Shown here: positions 18,101 to 26,967 of the stretch, piece by piece
Position numbering within the stretch: position 1 is the stretch's first letter
Layout: the number at the start of each line of letters is the position of its first letter
Assembly (NCBI GenBank): GCA_020639075.1
Contig: JACKHI010000001.1
Coordinates: 620,001 to 684,000, forward strand
Direction of reading: 5' to 3'
Length of the DNA: 64,000 nucleotides
Origin: Phycisphaerales bacterium
GTDB lineage: Bacteria; Planctomycetota; Phycisphaerae; UBA1845; UTPLA1
Notes under the pieces: model-generated
What the model was told of the DNA's origin: nothing
The model's input: only the letters and a program-made list of their open reading frames with translations
Databases searched by the model: none
Position numbers and translations under genes: made by a program

Positions 18101-21100
18101 AACGACGGCATAGCCGCTGCGATTGCATGCAAGACTGTAGGCGATGAAACTGGCCGCGATCATAAGCACCGGGCCGAGGAGCCAGAGCCGAATACCTACG
18201 TCCGTCGATGGCAGCGCGAGGATACCGCTGCCGGTCGCAACGGCGTAGGCGGATTGTGCCGTTTGTGCGATCACCGGGAGAGCAAAGAGGAGAATAACGA
18301 GCCAGCGCGATCTACCGAGTAATGAGGGCACGCTATCCCTCGAGGGTTGATTGGGCGTTCGGATAGCGGCGGCGATTGCGGGGCGCCCGCATGCGACAAT
18401 CGACGCAGCGAAACAGATCAAAGCGCAAATCCAACGCCACGCGAAAGAAGCCCGATGAACACTCTCGAATCGGGCGGCCACAAGCGCGCTGACGGCCCAG
18501 AGGCACACAATTGCACCGAAGATCGCGCCATGCCGCCCGCCTTCAGACCATCGGGCAAGTAACACTGCCGTCAACAGGATGAGTACGGCCCAGGATCCCC
18601 ATTCGGCGGCGCGACTGTGAATCGCCGTGATGACGGACGCTATGGCAACGCCATGTTCAGTCATCATTGCGGGGAATAGCGCCCACACTGCCATGGCGAC
18701 GCCACACAGCAGAAGTGCGACGCCGGCGATGTGATCCACAGGAGGAAAAGGCGGATTCAAAAGTCGGCTGACGAGTCGCGTGATGCGAGACTCTCCGGGT
18801 TGCGCTAGCGAGGCCTGCTCACCAGGCAACTTCGTTTCGTCAGCTGAATTCGTTTGCGTAGCCCCTGCGGGAGTAAACCGATTGACGCCGATGCGTATGA
18901 GCGACCAGACTAGACATGCACCGCCGACGGCGCCCGCATGCAACTGCCAAGCCCATGGATTCAACATACCGGCGTCGGGAAACCACGACTGCCCGTGAAT
19001 GTAGTTTTGCACAGCAAAGCCCGCTGCGACGAAGAACGCTGCCTGCGCAGCCGCCAACAGCGCCGGCGATGCAATGACAAACGCAATGAGAATCCAGAGG
19101 CTTGCGGCCCATGCGACGCGTGGCCCGACTGCCGCAAACGCCCCCGTCGAGTACGGACTGAAAAGCCAAATCAGCGAAATAAGGGACACAAGCAGCGCGA
19201 AGTGCACCATCGGTTCGATGAAGACGAGTTTCCGATAGTGCCGCCCTCGAGCGGATACTTGCAGTCCAATGATACCGGCCACGGACAGACTCCCAACGGC
19301 CAGGAGTGTCGTCGGCCAGGCAAACTGATCGATCGAAACGGTGTAAACCAGCCACTGCCCCGCCCCGAAGGCGATCATGATTTGGCTGCACCATGTCAAC
19401 AGCGGCGAGCGACGCGGGCCGGCAACAACGAGCGATATGGCGGCGTAGATAAGGTAGACCCACGAAACGTGCGCCGGATCGCCGATTCGCGCGAATCCGT
19501 GAATTGTCACAAGTGCGACGCTGATCGCCATCAGCGCAATCGATGTCATCTGATAAGTGACCGCAAGGGTCCGCTGATGGCGCCGTTCGAACCAGACGGC
19601 CACGCCAAATCCGAGCAGTACAACAGGGACCAACGCGGCCCCGGATTGCACAGAGTTGACTGCGTTCAATAACGCCGTCGAATCCAACATGCTCCATGTG
19701 ATGCGTCCTAGGGCAAGTTGCACCAACATGACGACGCCGGCGGCGAGCCATGTCGCTGTGAGCGCGTGAAAGGCAGGATGCCGTGCCAGCCGGGCAAGCG
19801 CCGCCATCGCGGCCCCGTTGATGAACAGGACAGGTATGAGTCTCGACGGTACGGGCCATGCCAACACAGAACAGGCGAGCAACACAGACGCGGCCAGGAG
19901 CGCAGTCATCGCAGCGATCACGCGTTCGCCGGTCGCGATGGGGCCGGAGTATTCTCGCCAGAGATGAAGCCCGATCAGCAGCCCGGGCGCCGCCATGGTA
20001 CAGAGAAGCGGCGCGACGTCGCGAAGCGCGCTCTGGATTTCACCGCCCTGATAAATGAGGAATCCGATTGCGACGAGGCCCGCGAAGGACTGCACACCTA
20101 GTTGGAGCAGAATCCTCCGGGCGTGAGTTTCGTCGACGTTCTGCTCGCGCGACCAACGCCGGAACGAGATTCCCATGATCAGCAAGTACAGGCCCGCCGG
20201 AACTGGACGAACGGCCGCGATCATCATCATGTTCGTTACAGGGGCCGCATACCGGATGAGAAGCGTCGATGCCCCGATGGAGACGACTCCCATCGCAAAG
20301 AGCGCCGGCATTCGTGGCATTACAACTCGACCGGCCAAGAAGCTGAGCCACGCAAAAACCAGCGTGGCGGCGATTTCAGGCCCCAGCACCCACACGTTCC
20401 CCCAATCGCCCGGTTTCGTAAACGCGGCGAATGCAAGCAGATTGAGCGGAACGAGCAGTGTCGAAATGACGAGCAATGCGTGCCCCGTCGTCGGGAGTTT
20501 CCATCGGTGATAAATGAACAGACCCGCGCCGGAAACGGCCGCAGTCATGCCGGAGAAGATCAGGAATTTGAGAATGGGAATTGCTTCAATCTGAGACCAT
20601 AGGCTGATCACCAATGCCGTCGAGCACGAGACTATGAGAAGTCCGCCGACGATCTCGCCCCAGCGGATGTTCTTTTCCGCCATGAAGCTGGCGAGAACGG
20701 CCGAGAAGGGCCTCCTGGGTTCTGGCGGTTCCGGCCGCGGCATGGGGGCGATCGGCACACGGTGCTGCACGGGCGCCGCTTCGTCGTCCTTCTGGAATGA
20801 CTCCTCCGCTGGCACATCCCGCCCGACGTCGTGGTCGGCTTGGACGGCATCTTGTCGATCCGGAGTCTCGATTGAGAGCAGAGAAGCCTCGGCGATCGAG
20901 TCGCCGGACTTTTCCGCCTGTTGTTCGCGAAGCGCTCGAATCGTGTCAAGCGCGACACCCACGGGCGTTGCAGATTCCGGGGCGACGACGGGAGGCGGGA
21001 CCGCCGACGAGTGGCCTTCGACGTCCTTGGATGTCGCCAACATGAGGCGAAGCCGTTGCTCCTCGCTGATGAGTCCGCGCGTCTGAAGGTGGATCAAATA

Positions 21101-21259
21101 GCGCGCAGTCGCAAGGCGATCATCTTGAATCGTGGGTGTAAGCTCCTTGGCATTCTTGCTTTTGAACCCACGAAATGCCCAAGCGACGACCAGCCAGATG
21201 CCGTGTCCAATGGCGGACACGACGGCAATGACAAGCACGACGGCGAGGAGTACATCCAT
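15155..21259 (-). CDS. Giant polytopic membrane protein with central zinc ribbon
   Basis: The start is the ATG at 21259 with GGGAG upstream, giving about 2034 residues; an earlier in-frame ATG at 21337 adds 26 polar residues and lacks a ribosome site. After one helix and a soluble part (residues 30-180, with a segment DDRLATARYLIHLQTRGLISEEQ and many charged residues), the protein is almost entirely membrane helices, probably more than forty. At residues about 1260-1285 a zinc ribbon is seen (CDSCGYNL...KCPECSTSV), interrupting the helices. Helices near the start resemble DUF2157/DUF2339-like multi-helix proteins in character, but I do not recognise a family. The gene stands alone. Function unknown; perhaps a scaffold or lipid/polysaccharide-related membrane machine, which is speculation. 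Confidence 0.75.
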   Translation of the reverse strand: MDVLLAVVLVIAVVSAIGHGIWLVVAWAFRGFKSKNAKELTPTIQDDRLATARYLIHLQTRGLISEEQRLRLMLATSKDVEGHSSAVPPPVVAPESATPVGVALDTIRALREQQAEKSGDSIAEASLLSIETPDRQDAVQADHDVGRDVPAEESFQKDDEAAPVQHRVPIAPMPRPEPPEPRRPFSAVLASFMAEKNIRWGEIVGGLLIVSCSTALVISLWSQIEAIPILKFLIFSGMTAAVSGAGLFIYHRWKLPTTGHALLVISTLLVPLNLLAFAAFTKPGDWGNVWVLGPEIAATLVFAWLSFLAGRVVMPRMPALFAMGVVSIGASTLLIRYAAPVTNMMMIAAVRPVPAGLYLLIMGISFRRWSREQNVDETHARRILLQLGVQSFAGLVAIGFLIYQGGEIQSALRDVAPLLCTMAAPGLLIGLHLWREYSGPIATGERVIAAMTALLAASVLLACSVLAWPVPSRLIPVLFINGAAMAALARLARHPAFHALTATWLAAGVVMLVQLALGRITWSMLDSTALLNAVNSVQSGAALVPVVLLGFGVAVWFERRHQRTLAVTYQMTSIALMAISVALVTIHGFARIGDPAHVSWVYLIYAAISLVVAGPRRSPLLTWCSQIMIAFGAGQWLVYTVSIDQFAWPTTLLAVGSLSVAGIIGLQVSARGRHYRKLVFIEPMVHFALLVSLISLIWLFSPYSTGAFAAVGPRVAWAASLWILIAFVIASPALLAAAQAAFFVAAGFAVQNYIHGQSWFPDAGMLNPWAWQLHAGAVGGACLVWSLIRIGVNRFTPAGATQTNSADETKLPGEQASLAQPGESRITRLVSRLLNPPFPPVDHIAGVALLLCGVAMAVWALFPAMMTEHGVAIASVITAIHSRAAEWGSWAVLILLTAVLLARWSEGGRHGAIFGAIVCLWAVSALVAARFESVHRASFAWRWICALICFAASIVACGRPAIAAAIRTPNQPSRDSVPSLLGRSRWLVILLFALPVIAQTAQSAYAVATGSGILALPSTDVGIRLWLLGPVLMIAASFIAYSLACNRSGYAVVAGFLACAAVTCTEETLRIRTGLTTYPDVVWLVQLNAIVFAGVILVCNFLRQVRSPISSATSTLPLWPLYVFRSANSVVLVLSAAAIALSPVTLAPIVNQVGSVWSVLAIVLTESAIHLADRRNIASYAGRNTLWLLFAVVLLASGVSSMGWDNGGWQTYHTLMIGLGLSGILRLVVGRYEVRAYIGAGWQEAVSAASSTDDVIVHDLTCDSCGYNLRSLGRGGKCPECSTSVTASRSAALDRLTPEWSARLVRLRSTIGAMVQACILLGTFLAIRGTIDDPQRPWWSAGLCVAMCATAAGAAVWQPRRATAFVAAIELCAAASLVWVHFHGSALPPLAADGLPDLACVNLAALAAMGVIWIWVERKFLRPKLLAAGDRKPFALHQFAAMTGLVVLAVITVGALATAITSQSIVNVTPAVWTAWSAVAFLLLACVILDELDHALAGLYSLGLAGLVLATAQFHVAPKSLSWILSLELSMYSILTVAIWRWGTIRSTNSKIVRVAGAWLSLSHLTLTLVSCVLATYVCLTNPQFGIRVLTALVPFICAAGMFTFAYGESAKHWTVLGLQAIGLGVILLTWSLLPPDVAAGVFQRAMLVVISKTCMILLAAVLTALLGSTRPFRAALRPAAVVFAVVGAAGMGVVTFENVRGVMQHAVMHVEPAIRVAMLAAIALLVVALVFFALRDRFDPWQSPVAYRGTYMYAAEVMATLLGFHIRATMPWLFTGIITQYWPVLVMGLAFLAMFAGELLERKGLPVLARPLGRTGLFLPALALLEIFLAASSVHYTIILLTAGTFYAVVASLRRSPFFGLVASFLFTGALWYWLHHTGTLDITRHPQLWFIPPALAVLAAGHLSRSQLSEVQRKAINYGGLIAIYVSSTADIFLIGVADAPWLPLVLGGLSVAGILVGIGFRMLSFLQLGTGFLCVSLLTIVWHAAADLGWTWVWYVAGIGLGALIITLFALFEKKRTEMTAVLRDVREWQG

Positions 21260-21740
21260 CGCAGGCTCCCAGGGCGCGGCATCGGTGTTCGCAGCCGACG
21301 CGTCCCGGTGGATTCGAACGGAAAGCCCGTCGGGCACTCACGGAATTCGAAACGTGTCCGGCTCCGAGCACTAGCCCTGCCGCGTCACGCGGGCTCAACC
21401 AATCAGACAACGGCGCTGATCGTAGCCGCGTCTCCTTCGACGCGAAAGCGAGCGGACGGTTCAAGGATGCGCTACGCCGACGCGACATGCGTTTTGGCGC
21501 TGGTCGAATTCGACAACGAGTGTGATGGCTGTTTGAGAATCACGGTGTCGCCTACGCCAACAATATCGGCGCGGCATCGACGCCCATTGTCCCGTGGGGT
21601 TGACGCGAATAAGAGGTCGCCTAAGTCGCCAACAAGAGCTCGCTAGCGCCCCTTCACGACGGCGCAACTTCGCCGCTTCAACGATTTGCAGAATCGCCGC
21701 ATGCCTTCAATCAGATGGACGATTGCACATGCCCCCCCGA
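21260..21740. other. Spacer between two minus-strand genes
   Basis: About 480 bases with no supported gene. It must hold the promoter of the giant membrane protein and the end of the transcript of the upstream gene. No clear hairpin with T-run or -35/-10 pair could be pointed to. Confidence 0.3.
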
Positions 21741-22799
21741 TCAGCCCGAAGCAGTCTGCGCCGTCTTCGGCGTGGGAACGTTTGATTTCAGCATTCTGAA
21801 GGTGGCGTGTTGTTTCGAATTGGCGTGCCTGAACGGCAACCCCGGTTTCACGCCGGCGGCCTCTGCCGTATAGAAGACCATGTGGTAGACGTATACCAAA
21901 TCGGGATCCGCTTTGCCGGTAAATGCCACGAGAATGGCAACGGAGTACTGGGTCGGCACGTCCGTAAGCGGCGCGCGTTTGCAAACGCTCCATGCGTCGC
22001 TTTCCACGCAAGCGGCCAGCGGAACGTGCTCATCGTCGTACTCCGGCGCCGACCAATCGGGGTGCTCGCGGAGAAACGCCAGCGCCGCTGCGGCCAACGC
22101 ATCGGGTTCATCGAGCCCGGCGAAGCGTTTGTCATGTCCGGGCCACGCCAGTTCTTTAAGCACCTCTTTCCATAGCGGAAGCGCCAATCTTGCAGCCGTC
22201 TCGGCTTCCTGGATCTTCGCGTCATAATCGCCGTCGTTCTTCCAGCGCTTCGCGAGCTTGAAATAGCGCACAGCGTCTTCCGCGCGAACATATTTCAATT
22301 CCAGTTTCTCCCTGTTGTCTTCCTTGATGGAGTTGGATAGCCGCAGCGCTGACATTGCCCAACTGGCGGCCCAGTCCGCGAATTGCCGCTCGCACTGCGG
22401 TATGTCGATTCCATAGGCGATTCCGGCCGCCTGCGTCGCCGGCATCGTCACGCCGTCCGGCTTGGGCACGTTTTCAAACGTCTCATAGATGTCGGGATTG
22501 CGCTCGCCGTACCGTGATCGAAAACGATCGCGAACGGGTTCGAATCGCGCCTTCCAGTCCTCCCATGACGTGACAATCGTGGCGCCTTTCGCCTTGAATG
22601 CGGACTGAGACTGAAAGTTGTCCTGATACTCCTTGCACAGCTCCGCCAGCGCCTTCCAATCTTGAGCGGCCACTTGGTTGTCAGGCCCCGAAACTGCCGA
22701 TACGTGTGCCGATTGGATCAACACCAGCGTGACGGCGATCGAGACGAGCGTCATTGTCCCCCGCCGCATTTGGCGACGTTTGATCAGCAAAATCTCCAT
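21741..22799 (-). CDS. Exported protein of unknown function
   Basis: The product has 352 residues; the ATG at 22799 follows GGGAGGAATACC, a good ribosome site. A basic start (KRRQMRRG) and a hydrophobic helix (residues 16-35) make a signal peptide or anchor. The mature part is mostly alpha-helical with many Trp, Lys and Glu (QDWKALAELCKEYQDNF, SWEDWKARFEPVRDRF, KYVRAEDAVRYFKLAKRW) and four scattered Cys. A segment of alternating helices near residues 165-250 is reminiscent of TPR-like packing but no repeat is clear. I do not recognise a family. It lies upstream of the giant membrane protein on the same strand. Confidence 0.6.
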   Translation of the reverse strand: MEILLIKRRQMRRGTMTLVSIAVTLVLIQSAHVSAVSGPDNQVAAQDWKALAELCKEYQDNFQSQSAFKAKGATIVTSWEDWKARFEPVRDRFRSRYGERNPDIYETFENVPKPDGVTMPATQAAGIAYGIDIPQCERQFADWAASWAMSALRLSNSIKEDNREKLELKYVRAEDAVRYFKLAKRWKNDGDYDAKIQEAETAARLALPLWKEVLKELAWPGHDKRFAGLDEPDALAAAALAFLREHPDWSAPEYDDEHVPLAACVESDAWSVCKRAPLTDVPTQYSVAILVAFTGKADPDLVYVYHMVFYTAEAAGVKPGLPFRHANSKQHATFRMLKSNVPTPKTAQTASG

Positions 22800-23380
22800 G
22801 GTATTCCTCCCGTGTGATATGAAGTGACGTGACTTCGGGACTCCGACGAGTGGGAGACTTGCCGGTCGACTCGCCTCATCGCTACAACTCGCGCATTCCG
22901 CCTGAGTCCCAGGATCGGTTTTCGAAGTCGGACCACCGGAATCACTCGAATCCTACCTCTCGCGGACTCACAGGCGCGCCTTGAACCAAGCCCGCCAATG
23001 CCGCCTGAAGCAGAACAAAGTCAAAGGCCCCTTTTGCGATCTCCCGGGCGCGGTCTGTTCCCACCCGCACCCTCCGACACAAGCGCCGAGATGCTGGTGC
23101 GATCTGGACAGACGAGATCGGGGCGCGTACGGCGGACGCAATATAGAACATTCGCTCAGGCCGAATCCGATCGGGGGCGTGAATCAAGAGCAAGACTCTC
23201 AACGGCATCAATGTCGTTTAGGGAGTTCGACCGAACTTGCGGCCTTTTGCAGCGCTCACGTTTCGGGCTAAGATCGCCGGTATTCCAGCCCGGAGTTGAT
23301 AATCGCTCGCGTCAACGCTGACTGAACTGCCTTTTGGGGAAACGAGCGCCCGCGTAACGCGGCGCGTCAGGAAGGAATCA
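22800..23380. other. Divergent intergenic region, no supported gene
   Basis: About 580 bases between divergent genes. A minus-strand frame at 22942-23211 would give an Arg- and Ala-rich 89-residue product with no domain and no ribosome site; it is not accepted. Promoters for both flanking genes are expected. The GH38 gene has AGGAAGGA just before its ATG. Confidence 0.4.
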
Positions 23381-26300
23381 ATGCACTCCGTGTCACCAAC
23401 TTCCAAAGCGACGGCGTTCAACCGCAGGCAGATGACGGTCCGCTTGGCTGTGGGATTGCTGGTCGGCGGCATCGTTGTCGGAAACGCCTGGGGTGACGCT
23501 GTCATCCCCGGATACGCTGCGCGAGTCAAAGGCGAAGTTCTTAAGTACCACGGGCCGGAGCCGGATGTGGCTGAGGGCCTCCTCGTGAGATCGGCCGACG
23601 CCAGGCGATCGATCGAATGGCTGACCGCCCCTGTGCCGGAACACTTCGACGGCGAGTTCGCGCGATTCGTATGGTTGTTTGGTTTGGACGTCCATCCGGA
23701 GCGGCACAAATTCGAGCTGAGCATCGATGGGAACAAGTGCTTCGAGATCACGAATCCGCAGACCAACACAAATCGAGACTGGACGCTGCAGGGCCCTCGG
23801 GGCGCGACGCTGCGCTTCCGGGCAACGATGATCGACCGCTTTGATGATCTGATGGGGTACGCCATAATGAGCGTTCCTCGATCGATGTTGACACTTGGAA
23901 AACCGCTTCGGCTCTCCATCGTCGGTGAAAGCGCCCAGAGCAATGTCTGGTATATCACGTTTCAGACAGTGGTGCTCGAACAGGCAGCGTTGTCGGTCAA
24001 ACCCGCACTCCTGCGAAGCGCACAAGGTGACTACCGACAAGTCATCGCATCAGTTACACATCTCGGCCCGCCAACCGATTTCCAGATCGAAACGAACTTC
24101 GGTCAGCGCGTCAGCGGTACGCTCCAATTGGGCGGCAATCGAATCGAGTTGCAGCACCCCGAAGTGACCGAGCAATCGCCGCTGAACGTCCGCATCCGGA
24201 TCGGCGACGAAGATCGCTATTCACTCGACGGATCTGTCAAGCCAGTTCGCCCGTGGACGATCGATCTCGTACAGCACACGCATACGGACGTCGGCTACAC
24301 GCGACCGCAAACGGAAATCCTGCCTGAACACCTGAGATTCATCGACACGGCTTTGGATTATTGCGACAAGACCGACGAATACCCCGACGATGCTCGATTC
24401 CGCTGGACCTGTGAGGCGTCGTGGGCAGTGCGCGAGTACCTCAAGAGTCGCACGCCGGAACAGATCGCCAGACTCCGCCGGCGCGTCAATGAGGGGCGCA
24501 TCGAGGTAACGGGCATGTTCCTGAACATGTCCGAGGTCATGGACGAAGCAAGCTATGCGGCATATCTCCAGCCGATCCGCATGTTTCGGGATCACGGGCT
24601 TCGTGTCACAACCGCCATGCAGAATGACATCAACGGGGCCGCATGGTGCCTCGCGGACTACTTTGCGGATACGGGCGTCGAATACCTGGTCATGGGACAG
24701 CACGGACATCGCGCCTTGGCGCCATTTGACATTGCCACAAGCTTCTGGTGGGAATCGCCCGCAAGAAATCGCGTGCTGGCGTTTCGCGCCGATCATTACA
24801 TGACCGGCAATTTCTGGGGTGTACACACGGGCACGATCGAACCGGCGGAAGACGAACTTCTGCACTACCTCGCCCATATGGACCAAGCGGGGTATCCGTT
24901 TGATCGAATCGCCATTCAGCACTCGGGCTACGCGACGGACAACTCCCCGCCGTCGACCGCATCGAGCGAATTCGTTCAGTCCTGGAACAGCAAGTATGTC
25001 TGGCCCCACTTGCGTTGCTCGATCGCGCGAGACTTCCCCGAGTATGTAAAGACGAACCACGCGGATGCCCTCCCCACGCGTCGGCTTGCATGGCCGGACT
25101 GGTGGACCGACGGCTTCGGATCGGCTGCTCGCGAATCCGCCGCGGCGCGCCTGACTCAGGCCAATCTTGTTGCAGCGGAAGGGCTACTCGCTATGGAGTG
25201 TGCGTTGGGGCTGCAAGCGCCGGCGCCGATGACGCACGAGATCGAGGACATTCACGACGACTTGATCTTCTATGGCGAGCACACGTTCGGCGCTGCCGAG
25301 AGCATTCGCACACCGCTCAACGAAAACAGTGTGGTACAGTGGGCCGAAAAGGCGTCCTATGCGTGGGACGCAGTCAAACGCGCCGCCGTACTGATCGAAG
25401 GCGGCATGGGACGACTGGCCGCGCATGTCGGCTGCGGCGCCTCGCAGGAACTACTCGTCGTCAACACACTCAACTTCACGCGGTCCGGTCTTCTAGAGAT
25501 CTACGTGGATCACGAGTTCTGGCCGATTGACAAGCCGTTCCGAGTGCTTGACGAGAACGGAACGCCACAGCCCATCCAGCTCTTGCGGAGCCGAGAGGAA
25601 GGCAGCTATTGGGCTGTCTGGGTGCGCGACATTCCGGCATTCGGCTGGCGCACATTCAGAGTTGAAGTCGAGCCTGAGGGCAGTGTTTCGCGCGTCGTAA
25701 CGCGCAAAGACACGAAGAGACTCGAAAACGAGTATTACCGGGTAGAGATCGACAGCCACTCGGGCGCGATCGAAAGTCTCGTTGACAAGGAAGCGCAGCG
25801 CGAACTCATCGACCGGGGCGCCTCGTGGAAGCTCGGACAAGTCGTGTACGAGACACTGGAAAACCGCGAGCAACTCGAGGCGTTCATGCTGACGGCCTTC
25901 GACCGCCGACCCTTGTCTGACGTTGTCGTCGAAGGCGTCGACGACGGTCCGGTCTACAGCACGTTGCACGTCCGCGGCGAATTGCCGTTCTGCGAGGGTC
26001 CGGGCGGCGTTCGATGTGAGATCCGGTTATTTCACACTGAGAAACGGCTCGAATTGCACTACACGCTTCAGAAACGACGCAACTTCAGCCCTGAGGCAAT
26101 CTACGTCGCATTCCCTTTCGGCCCGGATGACGGACAGATCCTCTACGAAACACTCGGGGGCATCGCCGAACCCGCGCGAGATATTCTTCCCGGCGCCGCG
26201 TCGGACTGGCAGACGATGCAGAGTTTCGCAGCAGTCAAGTGGCCGGCGGGAAGCAGTGCCGTTGGACAGATCCTGATGTCGAGCGACGAGATTCCGCTCG

Positions 26301-26839
26301 TGCAATTCGGCGAAATCAACCTTGGTAAGTTCCAGCGGGTGACGCGGGTCAACAAGCCGCACATTTTTTCGTGGGTCATGAACAATTACTGGACGACGAA
26401 TTTCAAGGCCAGTCAGGAGGGAGAATTCCGATTCAGTTATGCGCTGACGTCGACCTCGTCTGTAGCGCGCGGATCGGCAACACGATTCGGATGGGCACAT
26501 CGCGTGCCGTTCCTCGGACGTCTGCTGACAGGCGAGGGCAACGCACGTCGGCTCGAATCGAAGTCGGTATTTTCCATGGATGTCGCGGGGCTGATCCTCG
26601 TCGCCGCGCGCCCGGACACAAGCAGCCATGGCATTGTCCTGCACCTGAGGGAAGTGGAAGGCTCGCCCGTCGCCCTTGAAACGTCCGCATGGACACTGCT
26701 CGGCGAACCGGCCCAAGTGCGCGAAATCAACGTGCTGGGGCAGGCAAAGGGCGAGGCCCAGCCGATTGTCAGATTCAGACCGTTCGAACCGAAATTCCTG
26801 CTTGTCGAACCGAAGTCGAATCGACAGTCATCGCAATAG
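23381..26839 (+). CDS. Secreted GH38-type alpha-mannosidase-like glycosidase
   Basis: The product has 1152 residues. A signal peptide or anchor covers about 17-40 (MTVRLAVGLLVGG...GNAWGD). Residues 40-295 are an N-terminal beta-rich region. The catalytic (beta/alpha)7 domain starts at about 290 with the metal motif HTHTDVGYT near 298. It continues through MTEV-like NMSEVMDEA, AMQNDINGAAW near 415 (position of the nucleophile Asp), and AIQHSGYATDN near 512 (second His region). A mid-domain and a large beta-sandwich C-terminal half (residues 650-1140) complete the GH38 layout. Members cleave alpha-mannosides and use a zinc ion. Export suggests action on external glycans. It stands alone and converges with the propeller protein gene. 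Confidence 0.85.
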   Translation: MHSVSPTSKATAFNRRQMTVRLAVGLLVGGIVVGNAWGDAVIPGYAARVKGEVLKYHGPEPDVAEGLLVRSADARRSIEWLTAPVPEHFDGEFARFVWLFGLDVHPERHKFELSIDGNKCFEITNPQTNTNRDWTLQGPRGATLRFRATMIDRFDDLMGYAIMSVPRSMLTLGKPLRLSIVGESAQSNVWYITFQTVVLEQAALSVKPALLRSAQGDYRQVIASVTHLGPPTDFQIETNFGQRVSGTLQLGGNRIELQHPEVTEQSPLNVRIRIGDEDRYSLDGSVKPVRPWTIDLVQHTHTDVGYTRPQTEILPEHLRFIDTALDYCDKTDEYPDDARFRWTCEASWAVREYLKSRTPEQIARLRRRVNEGRIEVTGMFLNMSEVMDEASYAAYLQPIRMFRDHGLRVTTAMQNDINGAAWCLADYFADTGVEYLVMGQHGHRALAPFDIATSFWWESPARNRVLAFRADHYMTGNFWGVHTGTIEPAEDELLHYLAHMDQAGYPFDRIAIQHSGYATDNSPPSTASSEFVQSWNSKYVWPHLRCSIARDFPEYVKTNHADALPTRRLAWPDWWTDGFGSAARESAAARLTQANLVAAEGLLAMECALGLQAPAPMTHEIEDIHDDLIFYGEHTFGAAESIRTPLNENSVVQWAEKASYAWDAVKRAAVLIEGGMGRLAAHVGCGASQELLVVNTLNFTRSGLLEIYVDHEFWPIDKPFRVLDENGTPQPIQLLRSREEGSYWAVWVRDIPAFGWRTFRVEVEPEGSVSRVVTRKDTKRLENEYYRVEIDSHSGAIESLVDKEAQRELIDRGASWKLGQVVYETLENREQLEAFMLTAFDRRPLSDVVVEGVDDGPVYSTLHVRGELPFCEGPGGVRCEIRLFHTEKRLELHYTLQKRRNFSPEAIYVAFPFGPDDGQILYETLGGIAEPARDILPGAASDWQTMQSFAAVKWPAGSSAVGQILMSSDEIPLVQFGEINLGKFQRVTRVNKPHIFSWVMNNYWTTNFKASQEGEFRFSYALTSTSSVARGSATRFGWAHRVPFLGRLLTGEGNARRLESKSVFSMDVAGLILVAARPDTSSHGIVLHLREVEGSPVALETSAWTLLGEPAQVREINVLGQAKGEAQPIVRFRPFEPKFLLVEPKSNRQSSQ

Positions 26840-26967
26840 AACGAATGCCTGCGAATTCGTCCGCGCCGAGGCGTGCGCTACGACGGCGACTTGCATCGTG
26901 GATCGAAAATCAAGACCACGCATCGCAGACAGCGTCATCCCGCCCAAGTTTCGACGAAAGCCAGACG

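Noticed and set aside
21290..21400. GGTGGATTCGAACGG sequence resembling a tRNA T-arm
   Set aside because: Flanking bases do not form T-stem, anticodon or acceptor helices; it looks like a chance match in a spacer.
22900..23211. tRNA-like TTCGAAT segment and a minus-strand frame ending with a GFE-type sequence
   Set aside because: The possible T-loop has no matching stem and no acceptor pairing; the frame has no ribosome site, biased composition and no domain.
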